Assembly: GCA_016780825.1 (NCBI GenBank)
Contig: JADHLF010000031.1
Location: 1 to 31,685, forward strand
Direction: 5' to 3'
DNA length: 31,685 nucleotides
Origin: Planktomarina sp.
GTDB taxonomy: Bacteria > Pseudomonadota > Alphaproteobacteria > Rhodobacterales > Rhodobacteraceae
A program made the translations under genes and the position numbers. This document shows positions 22,804-30,863 of the stretch, piece by piece. Each line of letters starts with the position of its first letter. Within the stretch, counting starts at the first letter, position 1. The notes beneath the pieces were generated by a model. The model worked only from the letters and a program-made list of their open reading frames with translations. It did no database searches and was not told the origin of the DNA.

Positions 22804-23968
22804 GGCTTTCGTGGTGGTTCTGGATTCTTTGGGATGTGGGGGCGCGCCCGATGCTGCGGAATTTGGCGATCTGGGGGCCAATACGCTGGGCCACATTGTC
22901 CAGGCGCGTCAGGGTGATTTGCACATGCCGAATTTGGCCGCTTTGGGCCTGGGCGAGGCGCTGCAACGCTCCAGCGGCATGGCCTCACCATGGCCGGCGG
23001 CGACTGCGGGGGTATGGGCGGTGGCGCGCGAACGCTCCAAGGGCAAAGATACCCCATCGGGCCATTGGGAGTTGGCAGGGGTGCCGGTGCCCTGGGATTG
23101 GCACTATTTTCCAGATGAAACCCCAGCGTTTCCGCCGGAGGTCTTGGCGGCACTTCAAGATATTGCAGGGGGCAGCCTGGCCAATTGTCACGCCTCTGGG
23201 ATGCCGGTGATTGAGGCTTTTGGAGCCGAGCATCTGCGCACGGGCCTGCCGATTTGTTACACCTCAGTGGACAGCGTGTTTCAGATTGCGGCTCATGAGG
23301 AGCATTTCGGTCTGCAAAATCTTTATCGGCTTTGCCAAGATATGGCGGGTATGCTCCATGACATGAAGGTCGGGCGGGTCATTGCCCGGCCCTTTGTTGG
23401 ATCTAAGGAAACGGGATTTCAGCGCACGCTGAATCGCAAGGATTTTGCGATGGATCCGCCGTCTGCGACCCTCTGCGAGTGGGTGATGCAGGCCGGGCGA
23501 CCGGTCCATGCGATTGGTAAGATTGGTGATATTTTTTCAATGCGCGGGATTACGCGCTGCCGCAAGGGCAGTGACGCGCAGCTGATGGAACATTTGGCCG
23601 ATGAGATGCAGCAGGCGCCAGAGGGCAGTTTTATTTTTGCCAATTTTGTGGAATTCGACACGCTCTTTGGCCACAGGCGCGATGCGGAAGGCTATGCGCG
23701 GGCGCTGGAATGGTTTGATGCGCAGATTGGTCCCATTTTGGCCCAAAGCCGGCCTGATGATCTGGTGATTTTCACAGCCGATCATGGCAATGATCCGACA
23801 TGGCGCGGCACAGATCACACACGCGAGCAGGTGCCGGTGCTTGTTAATGGGAAAAATTTGGCACAAAATCAGGGTATTGGTCGCATGATTGGGTTTCAAG
23901 ATGTGGCCGCAACCGTGGCCGCGCATTTGGGTGTTGCGGCACAGGGGCAGGGTAGGAATTTTTTATGA
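22796..23968 (+). CDS. deoB: Phosphopentomutase
   Basis: Interconverts (deoxy)ribose 1- and 5-phosphate. The 390 residues belong to the alkaline-phosphatase superfamily. DSLGCGGAPDA near the N-terminus carries a metal-binding Asp, SGHWELAG follows, and the C-terminal metal block is TADHGNDPTWRGTDHTREQVPVL. The ATG at 22796 (MARAFVVVLDS) with AAAGG nine bases upstream is preferred over the longer frame from 22763, which would only add residues from the deoA overlap. It overlaps add by four bases (ATGA). Confidence 0.95.
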   Translation: MARAFVVVLDSLGCGGAPDAAEFGDLGANTLGHIVQARQGDLHMPNLAALGLGEALQRSSGMASPWPAATAGVWAVARERSKGKDTPSGHWELAGVPVPWDWHYFPDETPAFPPEVLAALQDIAGGSLANCHASGMPVIEAFGAEHLRTGLPICYTSVDSVFQIAAHEEHFGLQNLYRLCQDMAGMLHDMKVGRVIARPFVGSKETGFQRTLNRKDFAMDPPSATLCEWVMQAGRPVHAIGKIGDIFSMRGITRCRKGSDAQLMEHLADEMQQAPEGSFIFANFVEFDTLFGHRRDAEGYARALEWFDAQIGPILAQSRPDDLVIFTADHGNDPTWRGTDHTREQVPVLVNGKNLAQNQGIGRMIGFQDVAATVAAHLGVAAQGQGRNFL

Positions 23969-24933
23969 GCTGGAAAACATTTCCGAAAATTGAGTTGCAT
24001 CTGCATCTGGAGGGTGCGGCGGATCCTTCCTTTATCCGGGGGCTCGCGCAAGAGAAATCTGTTGATATTGGAGGGATTTTTGACGCGGCAGGCGCTTATC
24101 AATACAGCGGGTTTGGTGAATTTTTAAAGGTTTATGAGGCCGCCACCCAAGCGTTGCAAAGCCCTGAGGATTTTCAGCGCCTCACGCAATCGGTCTTGGA
24201 AAACCTTGCTGAACATAATGTGATTTATGCGGAGACCTTTGTCTCCCCCGATTTCTGTGGTGGCAGAGATCTGGGCGCTTGGCGCGAGTATCTGCAGGCG
24301 ATGCAAGAGGCGCATGTGGAGGGGGTGACACTGAAAGGCATCGTCACCTGCATCCGCCACTTTGGCCCAGACAAAGCGCGGGAAACGGCTCTTTGCGCTG
24401 CCGAGACAGCGGGAGATTGGGTTGTTGGCTTTGGGATGGGCGGGGCTGAGGATGCCGGCAAAGCCGGCGACTTTGCCTATGCTTTTGACATGGCACGCGA
24501 AGCTGGATTGCGCTTGACCTCCCACGCGGGTGAATGGGGCGGGGCGCAATCGGTCTGGGAGACGATTAACGATTTGCGCATTGAGCGGATTGGCCATGGG
24601 GTGCATGCGATCGAAGATCCTAAGTTGGTGGATTACCTTGCCGAAACGGGACTTGTGCTGGAGGTGAACCCTGGTTCAAACATTGCTCTTGGCGTCTATC
24701 CAAGCCTGGCACAGCACCCGATCGCCAAGCTGCGGGACGCGGGGGTGAAGGTCACGGTCAGCACCGACGACCCCCCATTTTTTCACACCGATATGACCCA
24801 AGAGTTTGAGCAATTGGAGAGGGTGTTTGGCTGGGGCGCCGATGATTTCCGTGCGCTGAATGCCACCGCCCTTGAGGCCGCGTTTTGTGATGCTGACACC
24901 AAAAAGGCTTTGGCCAAAATTTTGGAAAATTAG
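23965..24933 (+). CDS. add: Adenosine deaminase
   Basis: A zinc hydrolase deaminating adenosine or deoxyadenosine to inosine. The 322 residues include HLHLEG (metal ligands His12 and His14), LTSHAGEWGG (catalytic His and Glu region), RIGHG and STDDPPFF (metal Asp). VNPGSNIAL stands where the classical adenosine enzymes have a CPTSN motif. This is a variant of the microbial group and leaves some room for adenine or another purine as substrate. It is translationally coupled to deoB by an ATGA overlap. Confidence 0.9.
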   Translation: MSWKTFPKIELHLHLEGAADPSFIRGLAQEKSVDIGGIFDAAGAYQYSGFGEFLKVYEAATQALQSPEDFQRLTQSVLENLAEHNVIYAETFVSPDFCGGRDLGAWREYLQAMQEAHVEGVTLKGIVTCIRHFGPDKARETALCAAETAGDWVVGFGMGGAEDAGKAGDFAYAFDMAREAGLRLTSHAGEWGGAQSVWETINDLRIERIGHGVHAIEDPKLVDYLAETGLVLEVNPGSNIALGVYPSLAQHPIAKLRDAGVKVTVSTDDPPFFHTDMTQEFEQLERVFGWGADDFRALNATALEAAFCDADTKKALAKILEN

Positions 24934-25048
24934 GGCTCGGTTGCACGCTGGGGCAATAATGACCTGATTTGAGGTCTTGGCGCATTGTCAAAACGGCAAT
25001 TTTGCACCAGTATCGAACCATATATTCCTTGAAGCTGGGCCAAACCGC

Positions 25049-25675
25049 ATGACTCTCACCATTGTTGATCACCCGCTTGTCCAACATAAGCTGAGCTTGA
25101 TGCGCGATAAGACGACACCGACCAATCAATTTCGTCAGTTGCTGCGCGAGATCAGCCATCTGATTGCCTATGAGGTGACGCGGGATTTGCCGCTGGAGCT
25201 ATGCGATATTGAAACGCCTCTGCGCTCTATGCAGGCGCCTGTGTTGGCAGGGAAAAAATTGGCTTTGGTCTCCATTCTTAGGGCTGGGAATGGGTTGCTG
25301 GATGGGGTTTTGGAATTGATTCCCTCGGCAAGAGTGGGGTTTGTGGGGCTTTATCGCGATGAGGAAACCCTGCAGCCGGTGCAATATTATTTCAAAGTGC
25401 CCGATGATCTGCAAAACCGCGTTGTGATCGCCGTCGATCCCATGTTGGCGACCGGCAATTCGAGTGTTGCGGCGATTGATTTGCTCAAACAGGCGGGCGC
25501 GCGCAATGTCAAATTCCTCTGCCTCCTGGCCGCCCCTGAGGGCATCGCCCGCATGCAAGAGGCGCATCCTGATGTCGATATCACGACGGCCGCGGTTGAT
25601 GAATGCCTCAGCGATATCGGCTACATCCTTCCTGGCCTCGGCGACGCGGGCGACCGGATGTTTGGGACGAAGTGA
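25049..25675 (+). CDS. upp: Uracil phosphoribosyltransferase
   Basis: Salvages uracil to UMP using PRPP. With the ATG at 25049 the product is 208 residues, the same as E. coli Upp. It starts MTLTIVDHPLVQHKLSLMRDK. ILRAGNGLLDGVLELIP and the PRPP loop VIAVDPMLATGNSS are present, and the C-terminus GDAGDRMFGTK is the conserved uracil-binding end. The frame is open upstream to 24977, but that extension has no family match. The ribosome site is weak. It is separated from add by 115 bases and probably has its own promoter. Confidence 0.96.
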   Translation: MTLTIVDHPLVQHKLSLMRDKTTPTNQFRQLLREISHLIAYEVTRDLPLELCDIETPLRSMQAPVLAGKKLALVSILRAGNGLLDGVLELIPSARVGFVGLYRDEETLQPVQYYFKVPDDLQNRVVIAVDPMLATGNSSVAAIDLLKQAGARNVKFLCLLAAPEGIARMQEAHPDVDITTAAVDECLSDIGYILPGLGDAGDRMFGTK

Positions 25676-25753
25676 GGGGTCGGGTTTGGTCTATGAATGC
25701 TAGGCTTGCATAATCCCTGAAGGTCAGCCATGATTCACGATGTTTGCGTGACT

Positions 25754-25783
25754 TTGATAGAAAATATTTTTTTGATGTAAGAT
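25754..25783 (+). promoter_or_regulatory. AT-rich candidate promoter abutting the SGNH-like gene
   Basis: TTGATA (25754-25759) and TAAGAT (25778-25783) are separated by 18 bases that include seven Ts. The transcript start would fall close to the ATG at 25789, and no Shine-Dalgarno sequence is visible. The base composition differs from all other promoters in the window. Confidence 0.5.
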
Positions 25784-25788
25784 TTTAG

Positions 25789-26505
25789 ATGAACAATAAA
25801 CCTACCTCGACCACCGTGCTGGACCCCACTGAAATTGCGGTACCCCAAACCATTATTAGGGCTGAAAATGGGGATGTGATCGTGGCTGACGAAACCGGAT
25901 TACGGATGCGATTGTCAGATAGGGTGATTGAAGACATCGCAATGCGCCTTGGAAAATTTGGCCAAAGCCACGGGGATATGCTCCGCCGCGACGACTCTCA
26001 TGATTTTTTGGAAGATGGTGATCCCGCGTCTCAGGCGGATCATCTCATTGATTGTATAGGTGAAAATATTGATTTTTGGGACGTGCGGCAGAGGAGGGAG
26101 TTTGCCTCTTTCATGGCTGATTTGCCAGGTCGCCAGGGTGTGCGTGGATTTTTAAAGCACCTAAAAGGCGGCGGCATTATTGCCGATACTGCCGGCCCTT
26201 TACGGCTGATTTTGGCCATCGGCGGAACCCGTGCGGCCTTGGCTTCATCAGACTGCGCCAGCTATCCCTATCACGTCGTTACGGCAGCAGACGATATCGG
26301 GGCTGTTGGCTGTAGCGGTGAAACGGTTGCTGAGAAAACGGCCTTTTTAGAAGGGCTGCGGGAGATGAGCCATGAGGCGTTGGTCGCAGATAGCCTTTTG
26401 TACCATGCACAGCAGGAACGTAACAGCCTGTCGCTCTATTTTGTGCGCGCGGAAACGGATGGTTCACGCAGCGCATCAGAGCTTGCGAGTGGGGGGCTTT
26501 TGTAA
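25789..26505 (+). CDS. N-terminal half of a split SGNH/GDSL-hydrolase-like protein
   Basis: A 238-residue ORF with no strong family match on its own. Its last 110 residues follow the order of blocks in SGNH/GDSL hydrolases of the sialate O-acetylesterase-like, often phage-borne, type. GPLRLILAIGGTRAALAS stands where those proteins have a GQSN nucleophile block. LYFVRAETDGSRSASELASGG stands where they have the stretch around GGTSIAELSKG. The nucleophile Ser is not in its usual place. The preceding 130 residues are unassigned and acidic. The ORF ends just after a run of six Gs (26491-26496). The following ORF continues the family pattern in the -1 frame, open across the G run. Homology is inferred by pattern only. 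Confidence 0.6.
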   Translation: MNNKPTSTTVLDPTEIAVPQTIIRAENGDVIVADETGLRMRLSDRVIEDIAMRLGKFGQSHGDMLRRDDSHDFLEDGDPASQADHLIDCIGENIDFWDVRQRREFASFMADLPGRQGVRGFLKHLKGGGIIADTAGPLRLILAIGGTRAALASSDCASYPYHVVTAADDIGAVGCSGETVAEKTAFLEGLREMSHEALVADSLLYHAQQERNSLSLYFVRAETDGSRSASELASGGLL

Positions 26506-26510
26506 ATTTA

Positions 26511-27293
26511 ATGATATGCGCGGAAAATGCGATGAGTGCTGCCAAAAGTCTTTGCAAACGCATCGCACTAGACGCTGTTTTTGTGGATTTTACATTGGAG
26601 GACGTGTCGGGGAATGCCATCGATTATCGCAATGGCATGCTCGCTGTTTTTGATGAAATTTCAGCTAAATTTACCGAACTTGGATTGGGAGCACCGCGAT
26701 TCTTTACATTTTTTGACTGCGGGGTTTTGGATTTCTTGCCGGCCAGTGTTTTGGAGGGGCAGTGGGAGTTATCATGGAATCACGCTCAGCATGACCTGGT
26801 TTTTGTCGCACCGAGCTACATGTTGATGCATGATACTGACGCGCGTTTGACTGAGCGTGGGCGCAGACTTCGTGCCGCCATGTCTGCCGAGGCTATTTTT
26901 GCGACACAGCGGAATCGAGACTGGAAATTACCCGTGCTTCATTTGGCGGAATGTGACGGTTTAAAACTGCGCGTCACGGCGCAATGTGAGGGGCGTTTGG
27001 TTTTGGATCCGACTGATCCGTTCGGAGCGGGAGATCATTATGGGTTCGCTTTGGAGGGTGTAGACCCGGAAGTATCCATTACAAAAGTTGCCATAGCGCA
27101 AGATGACGAGAAAGCTTTGGTTTTGACGTTAAATGCGCCTTTGACGGGCCCTCAACCCGTACTGTGCTATGCGGCCAACTCTGCGTCCTCGGATGAAGAA
27201 TTTAAGGAAAATCTTGGCGCCTTGCGAGATGAATTTGAGCCTGCGATGCAGAACCAGACGTTTTTCAACGACTTCAAAACCATAACTATTTAG
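26511..27293 (+). CDS. C-terminal half of the split SGNH/GDSL-hydrolase-like protein
   Basis: A 260-residue ORF; a separate start at 26511 would place it five bases after the previous stop, but the frame is open further upstream through the G6 run. It resembles the second half of SGNH-type esterase proteins. AVFVDFTLED sits where they read VHGEAD. FVAPSYMLMHDTDARLTERGRRLRAAMSAEAI sits where they have the Asp-x-x-His block DGVHLTADGYR; His is replaced by Arg. The C-terminal beta domain (PVLHLAECDGLKLRVTAQ, HYGFALEG, ALVLTLNAPLTGPQPVLCYAAN) follows. All catalytic positions I can place are lost, so it is either a decaying gene or a structural, non-enzymatic relative. The last 165 bases overlap the antisense methyltransferase frame. 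Confidence 0.6.
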   Translation: MICAENAMSAAKSLCKRIALDAVFVDFTLEDVSGNAIDYRNGMLAVFDEISAKFTELGLGAPRFFTFFDCGVLDFLPASVLEGQWELSWNHAQHDLVFVAPSYMLMHDTDARLTERGRRLRAAMSAEAIFATQRNRDWKLPVLHLAECDGLKLRVTAQCEGRLVLDPTDPFGAGDHYGFALEGVDPEVSITKVAIAQDDEKALVLTLNAPLTGPQPVLCYAANSASSDEEFKENLGALRDEFEPAMQNQTFFNDFKTITI

Positions 27294-27838
27294 GAGTTTG
27301 GTGAGGTCTTTTTCCGACAACCAGCCCCCCATTGGGCTATTTTCATCGGGCACGAAGCCTGTTTTGCGATTGTGACCGAGTTGGATAATTGCATATTTTT
27401 TGGTAATTCTTGCAAACTCGCGCAAAATTTCCTTAGCAACACTGAAGGTGACGATATCTCGCAGAAAACGCGTACTTACGAGTAAATCGAATTCTTTGTC
27501 CTTAAATGGCAAAGAGGCGGCATCTCCAACGCGGGTATCAATTCCATCAAAGTCAGAGCCCAATATGTTCTGTGCTGTCAAAATCATATCTTCAGATGCA
27601 TCTAACCCCGCTATTTTAAAACCTTTTTTACGGTACATCGGGACGAAACGGCCAGTCCCAAAGGAATATCGACGACCGACATCCCATCTGGAAGCTGGTC
27701 TAGGAGCTGCGCCATTTGTTCCTGCTCGACATGCCACCAAGCTTGTTTCTTGCGCTTTTTCTCGTAATTGCTCGCAATGTCTTTATAGTATGTATCGCCT
27801 TTTGGCCGACCTTTGGCCACAACTTTTGGAGATTGCAT
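27129..27838 (-). pseudogene. Class I SAM-dependent methyltransferase, frameshifted
   Basis: The gene starts at ATG 27838 with GGAGGAAAGG just upstream and reads MQSPKVVAKGRPKG, then WWHVEQEQMAQLLDQLPDG and VVDIPLG. At about 27656-27658 one base is missing: the frame then changes, and the SAM-binding motif continues in the other frame as TGRFVPMYRKKGFKIAGLDAS. The post-shift frame has the expected acidic residue of motif II (GLDAS), VGDAASLPFKDKEFDLLVSTRFL (motifs III-IV) and LTKLLNSYGFEVVEKR. Unshifted translation stops at 27611 after 75 residues. The frame ends at 27129, but residues after about GFEVVEKRLVL look like read-through into antisense of the neighbouring gene. The native 3' end was probably lost. 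Reads as a broken methyltransferase unless the shift is a sequencing error. Confidence 0.75.
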
Positions 27839-28158
27839 TCTTATTCCTTTCCTCCCGTTTTCCGGCACTGATGCGGTTAACAGTCCAGACAACGCTGATC
27901 GGGCTTTAAATTCAGGCCCACTCGAAATATGACAGAAGTCGTCGAAAGTTCAATGCGAAAACCTCAAATGACTTTACGTCTATCGCCAAAATGTGACGTG
28001 CTTAGCGCAACGTTTTTTGAAAACATACTCATAAAAAAATTTGGATGTTATTAGGGCGGTGCGGTAAAGCGCCTGGTCGCAATTTGGGGAATTTGGCGTC
28101 GGAAAAATGAGACAAAAATAATAAGGCCGTACCAACTTCTCTCCCAGCGCTCACCCTA
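27839..28158. other. Gene-poor, AT-richer intergenic region
   Basis: 320 bases with no credible gene. It must carry the promoter of the methyltransferase on the minus strand: a weak candidate is TTGAAC (27948-27953 on the complement) with TATTTC (27924-27929 on the complement), 18 bases apart. A stretch near 28028-28055 is A/T-rich with a run of seven As. No tRNA, terminator hairpin or attachment site was recognised, though an insertion boundary here would be consistent with the broken genes to its left. Confidence 0.5.
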
Positions 28159-29076
28159 TCACCCTGGGTTGCAAATCGCCTGTAGGCCGAGCCATGCGCC
28201 GTCGGGAAGGGCGGGAAGGGCGGTTGATGCGGGGGGCTGTGCGGCGGATGCTGGTCTGCGCTGATCTGACAGGGCTATTTTTGCCAGTTGGTCCAGCTGC
28301 CGGTTTGAGAGTTCGTTTGAGGTGATCAGGCTAATGGAGACAAATGGGCCGGCGTCTTCGAGATAGAAACCAAGCGGATCTGCGTCATTCAATGTGGCAA
28401 TGGCTGCGGCGACATAGGCGGCCGTCACCGCTGGATCATCTGACTGCCCCACCATATTATCAAACAATATCACTTTGCCGCCGGGCAAAACAATGGGAGC
28501 TGTGCGTTGGCCGGGCAGAACGCGCAGCTCAAGCGCGGCCTTTGGTGCCAGGCGCTCCACCAGGAGCGCGGCGCTACGGATGCCTTCAGGGCTGGTGCAA
28601 TAGGGACCTGCCAATTGACCAATGCGCTCTACAAGCGCCCTGCCAAGCTGCGCGCGTTTGGCCTCGGGCAAGACGTTGCTCGCGTAGCTCACCATGGCTT
28701 GTGGGCCCCAAATCAGGGTCACAAAGCTCAGAAGGACAACGCTGGAGACCGCAAGAATGAAACGCAATCTGCCCGGATGGGGGCGGCTGCGATCGATGGC
28801 TTTTTGCACCTTTTGCAGGGCCTCAAGCATGGTTTTATCGGAAATTTCCAAGCTTTCCTCTGAGCCTGGCGCGGGCCTTAGGGTTGCTGCATCCTCTTTA
28901 CGGGTTTGAACATCAATCGCGGCCAAAGACCAATGGGCCAGCGGTCGGTTTTGCATATCCGTCAATATCAAGGTGGCTTGGCCGCAAGACACCACAACCT
29001 CACGCCTTTGCATCGCAGGGCCGCTGCGCCAAAGGCCGGTACATTCCAGCCGTTCATATGCTTTAAGTGCGGTCAT
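28159..29076 (-). CDS. Conserved membrane-anchored protein, unknown function
   Basis: A 305-residue protein starting MTALKAYERLECTGLWR. The N-terminal 120 residues are soluble and include REVVVSCGQATLILTDMQNRPLAHWSLAAI, a beta-rich module. One transmembrane segment, RFILAVSSVVLLSFVTLIWGP (about 150-170), follows. The C-terminal 130 residues include LPGGKVILFDNMVGQSDDPAVTAAYVAAAI, reminiscent of the region around the HExxH motif of M48-like peptidases, but no HExxH is present. The tail is Ala/Pro-rich. I recall similar proteins as conserved hypotheticals in Roseobacters. The frame is open to 29385, but that N-terminal extension overlaps the ligase gene and is antisense-like. It lies 91 bases downstream of the acyl-CoA ligase on the same strand. 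Confidence 0.85.
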   Translation of the reverse strand: MTALKAYERLECTGLWRSGPAMQRREVVVSCGQATLILTDMQNRPLAHWSLAAIDVQTRKEDAATLRPAPGSEESLEISDKTMLEALQKVQKAIDRSRPHPGRLRFILAVSSVVLLSFVTLIWGPQAMVSYASNVLPEAKRAQLGRALVERIGQLAGPYCTSPEGIRSAALLVERLAPKAALELRVLPGQRTAPIVLPGGKVILFDNMVGQSDDPAVTAAYVAAAIATLNDADPLGFYLEDAGPFVSISLITSNELSNRQLDQLAKIALSDQRRPASAAQPPASTALPALPDGAWLGLQAICNPG

Positions 29077-29167
29077 ATGGGCCTGCTCTGCCTTTTTCGA
29101 GCAAGATAGGTTGATCGGCGCACCGACGCAATGGGCTGTTGTGATCTGCGCTGATCTCCGCGCGCCG

Positions 29168-30793
29168 CTAGGCAGTTTTTGCGATGCCCCGAAGTTCGAA
29201 TTTCTGGATCTTGCCCGTGGAGGTTTTGGGCAGCTCTTGGAAGATGACGCGCTTTGGTGTTTTGAACCCGGCCAAGCGCGCGCGCACAAAGGCGATGACC
29301 TCCGCCTCTGTGGTTGATTTTCCCTCCAGCAGCTCAACAAAGGCGCAGGGCACTTCTCCCCATTTATCGTCGGGCTTGGCCACAACGGCGCATAGGCTCA
29401 CGGCCGGATGGGCCATTATAGCGCCCTCAACCTCGATACTTGAAATATTCTCACCGCCGGAAATGATGATATCTTTCATCCGATCGGCAATCTGCATCAT
29501 GCCATCAGGATGTTGAACGGCGATGTCTTCGGAGTGAAAAAATCCACCAGCAAAAGCCTTCGCGGTGGCTTCGGGGTTTTTGTAATAGCCCTTCATGACC
29601 GAGTTGCCCCGCATGACGATTTCACCCTGTGTCACGCCATCCATTGCAATCTGCTGGCCTGTCTCATCGACAACGGTCGTCAGATCCATCATCGGCATGG
29701 CGATGCCCTGGCGGGCCTTGCGGGCCGATTGCTCTTCGGCGGGCAAAGCATCCCAAGCCGGGTTCCAAAGCGATTCCACCACATGCCCATAGGTCTCGGT
29801 CAGCCCATAGACCTGTGTGACATTAAAACCCAATTTCCCAACGGCGGCCAAAGTCGCCGGAGCGGGTGGGGCGCCTGCGGTTAAGACCTCCACCTGGTGA
29901 TCAAAGCTGCGCCGTTCTGCATCGGCGGCGTTGACGATCATGTTGAGCACGATGGGCGCACCGCCGAAATGGCTTACCCCTTCATCTGCGATGCCATCAT
30001 AAATCGCCTTGGCTGAAATGTCGCGGCAGCCGACAACCGTGCCGCCCAAAAGGGGCATCATCCAAGTGTGGTTCCAGCCGTTGCAGTGAAACAAGGGTAC
30101 AATGGCCATGAACACCGGCTGGAGCGTCATGCGCCAACTGATCGGCGTGCCCATGGTCATCAAATAGGCGCCGCGGTGGTGATAAACCACGCCTTTTGGG
30201 CGGCCTGTGGTGCCGGATGTATAATTGAGAGCTAGGCTCTCCCATTCATCCTTTGGCATGATCCAAGGGGCCTGCGCATCGCCGCGGGTGAGCAATGTTT
30301 CATACTCCAGATGCCGGCCAGAGGCGGTGAAGCCAGCCTCTTGATCGGCCACCTCAACGATCTGCGGCGCGGGCGTGCTCATAGCGGCGATTGCCGCCTC
30401 CACCGGGGCGAGGAATTGGCTGTCGACCAAAACAACCTTGGCCTCCCCATGTTCGAAAATATAGGTCAGCGTGTCGACATCCAGCCGGGTATTGATGGTG
30501 TTTAAGACAGCGCCACATGCGGGCACGCCAAAGCTGGCTTCAATTTGCGCTGTGATATTGGGGAGCAGCGTTGCGACCACATCCCCGGGCTCGACGCCGA
30601 GGCCCGTCAGAGCGTTGGCCAATTGGCTGACCCGCGCGTGATATTGGCGGTAGGTGGCGCGATGCGAGCCGTAGATCACCGCAATATGCTCGGCAAAGAC
30701 CGAGGCGGCGCGTTTCAGATGCGACAAAGGCGTCAACGGCACATAATTTGCCTGGCATTTGTCCAAACCCGTCTCTTCCGCCATCCAACCCAT
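29168..30793 (-). CDS. Acyl-CoA ligase, DmdB-like
   Basis: An AMP-forming acyl-CoA ligase of 541 residues. The AMP-binding motif YTSGTTGRPKG is at 191-201. VYGLTETYGH (A5), FFHSEDIAVQHPDGMMQIADRMKDIIISGGENIS (A7-A8) and KTSTGKIQKF with the catalytic Lys follow. The sequence is close to the medium-chain ligases that include DmdB, which activates methylmercaptopropionate in DMSP demethylation, but related ligases use other short or medium acids. The ATG at 30793 with GGAGG eight bases upstream (MGWMAEETGL) is preferred over the longer frame from 30820. Its promoter region contains a 7-bp inverted repeat, and an EamA-type transporter diverges from it. Confidence 0.9.
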   Translation of the reverse strand: MGWMAEETGLDKCQANYVPLTPLSHLKRAASVFAEHIAVIYGSHRATYRQYHARVSQLANALTGLGVEPGDVVATLLPNITAQIEASFGVPACGAVLNTINTRLDVDTLTYIFEHGEAKVVLVDSQFLAPVEAAIAAMSTPAPQIVEVADQEAGFTASGRHLEYETLLTRGDAQAPWIMPKDEWESLALNYTSGTTGRPKGVVYHHRGAYLMTMGTPISWRMTLQPVFMAIVPLFHCNGWNHTWMMPLLGGTVVGCRDISAKAIYDGIADEGVSHFGGAPIVLNMIVNAADAERRSFDHQVEVLTAGAPPAPATLAAVGKLGFNVTQVYGLTETYGHVVESLWNPAWDALPAEEQSARKARQGIAMPMMDLTTVVDETGQQIAMDGVTQGEIVMRGNSVMKGYYKNPEATAKAFAGGFFHSEDIAVQHPDGMMQIADRMKDIIISGGENISSIEVEGAIMAHPAVSLCAVVAKPDDKWGEVPCAFVELLEGKSTTEAEVIAFVRARLAGFKTPKRVIFQELPKTSTGKIQKFELRGIAKTA

Positions 30794-30812
30794 GTCGCTT
30801 TCCTCCCATTTT

Positions 30813-30836
30813 CTGCGCACTATCGCGCTTGCGCAG
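30813..30836. promoter_or_regulatory. Inverted repeat in the ligase/transporter divergent promoter (candidate operator)
   Basis: CTGCGCA (30813-30819) and TGCGCAG (30830-30836) are perfect inverted arms separated by ten bases. On the ligase strand a -35-like TTGAAA and -10-like GATAGT, 16 bases apart, overlap the repeat, so a bound regulator would block that promoter. The regulator cannot be named. Confidence 0.45.
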
Positions 30837-30863
30837 ATGATTTCAAGAGCCCATGCATAACAA

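Noticed and set aside
24953..24978. Terminator after add
   Set aside because: GACCT-GATTTG-AGGTC forms only a 5-bp stem without a T run, too weak to call.
24977..25048. Upstream start for upp
   Set aside because: It adds 24 residues without family similarity; the ATG at 25049 gives the standard 208-residue enzyme.
29077..29385. N-terminal extension of the membrane-anchored protein at 28159-29076
   Set aside because: The extra 103 residues are antisense-like sequence overlapping the 3' end of the acyl-CoA ligase; the conserved-looking start is MTALKAYERL at 29076.
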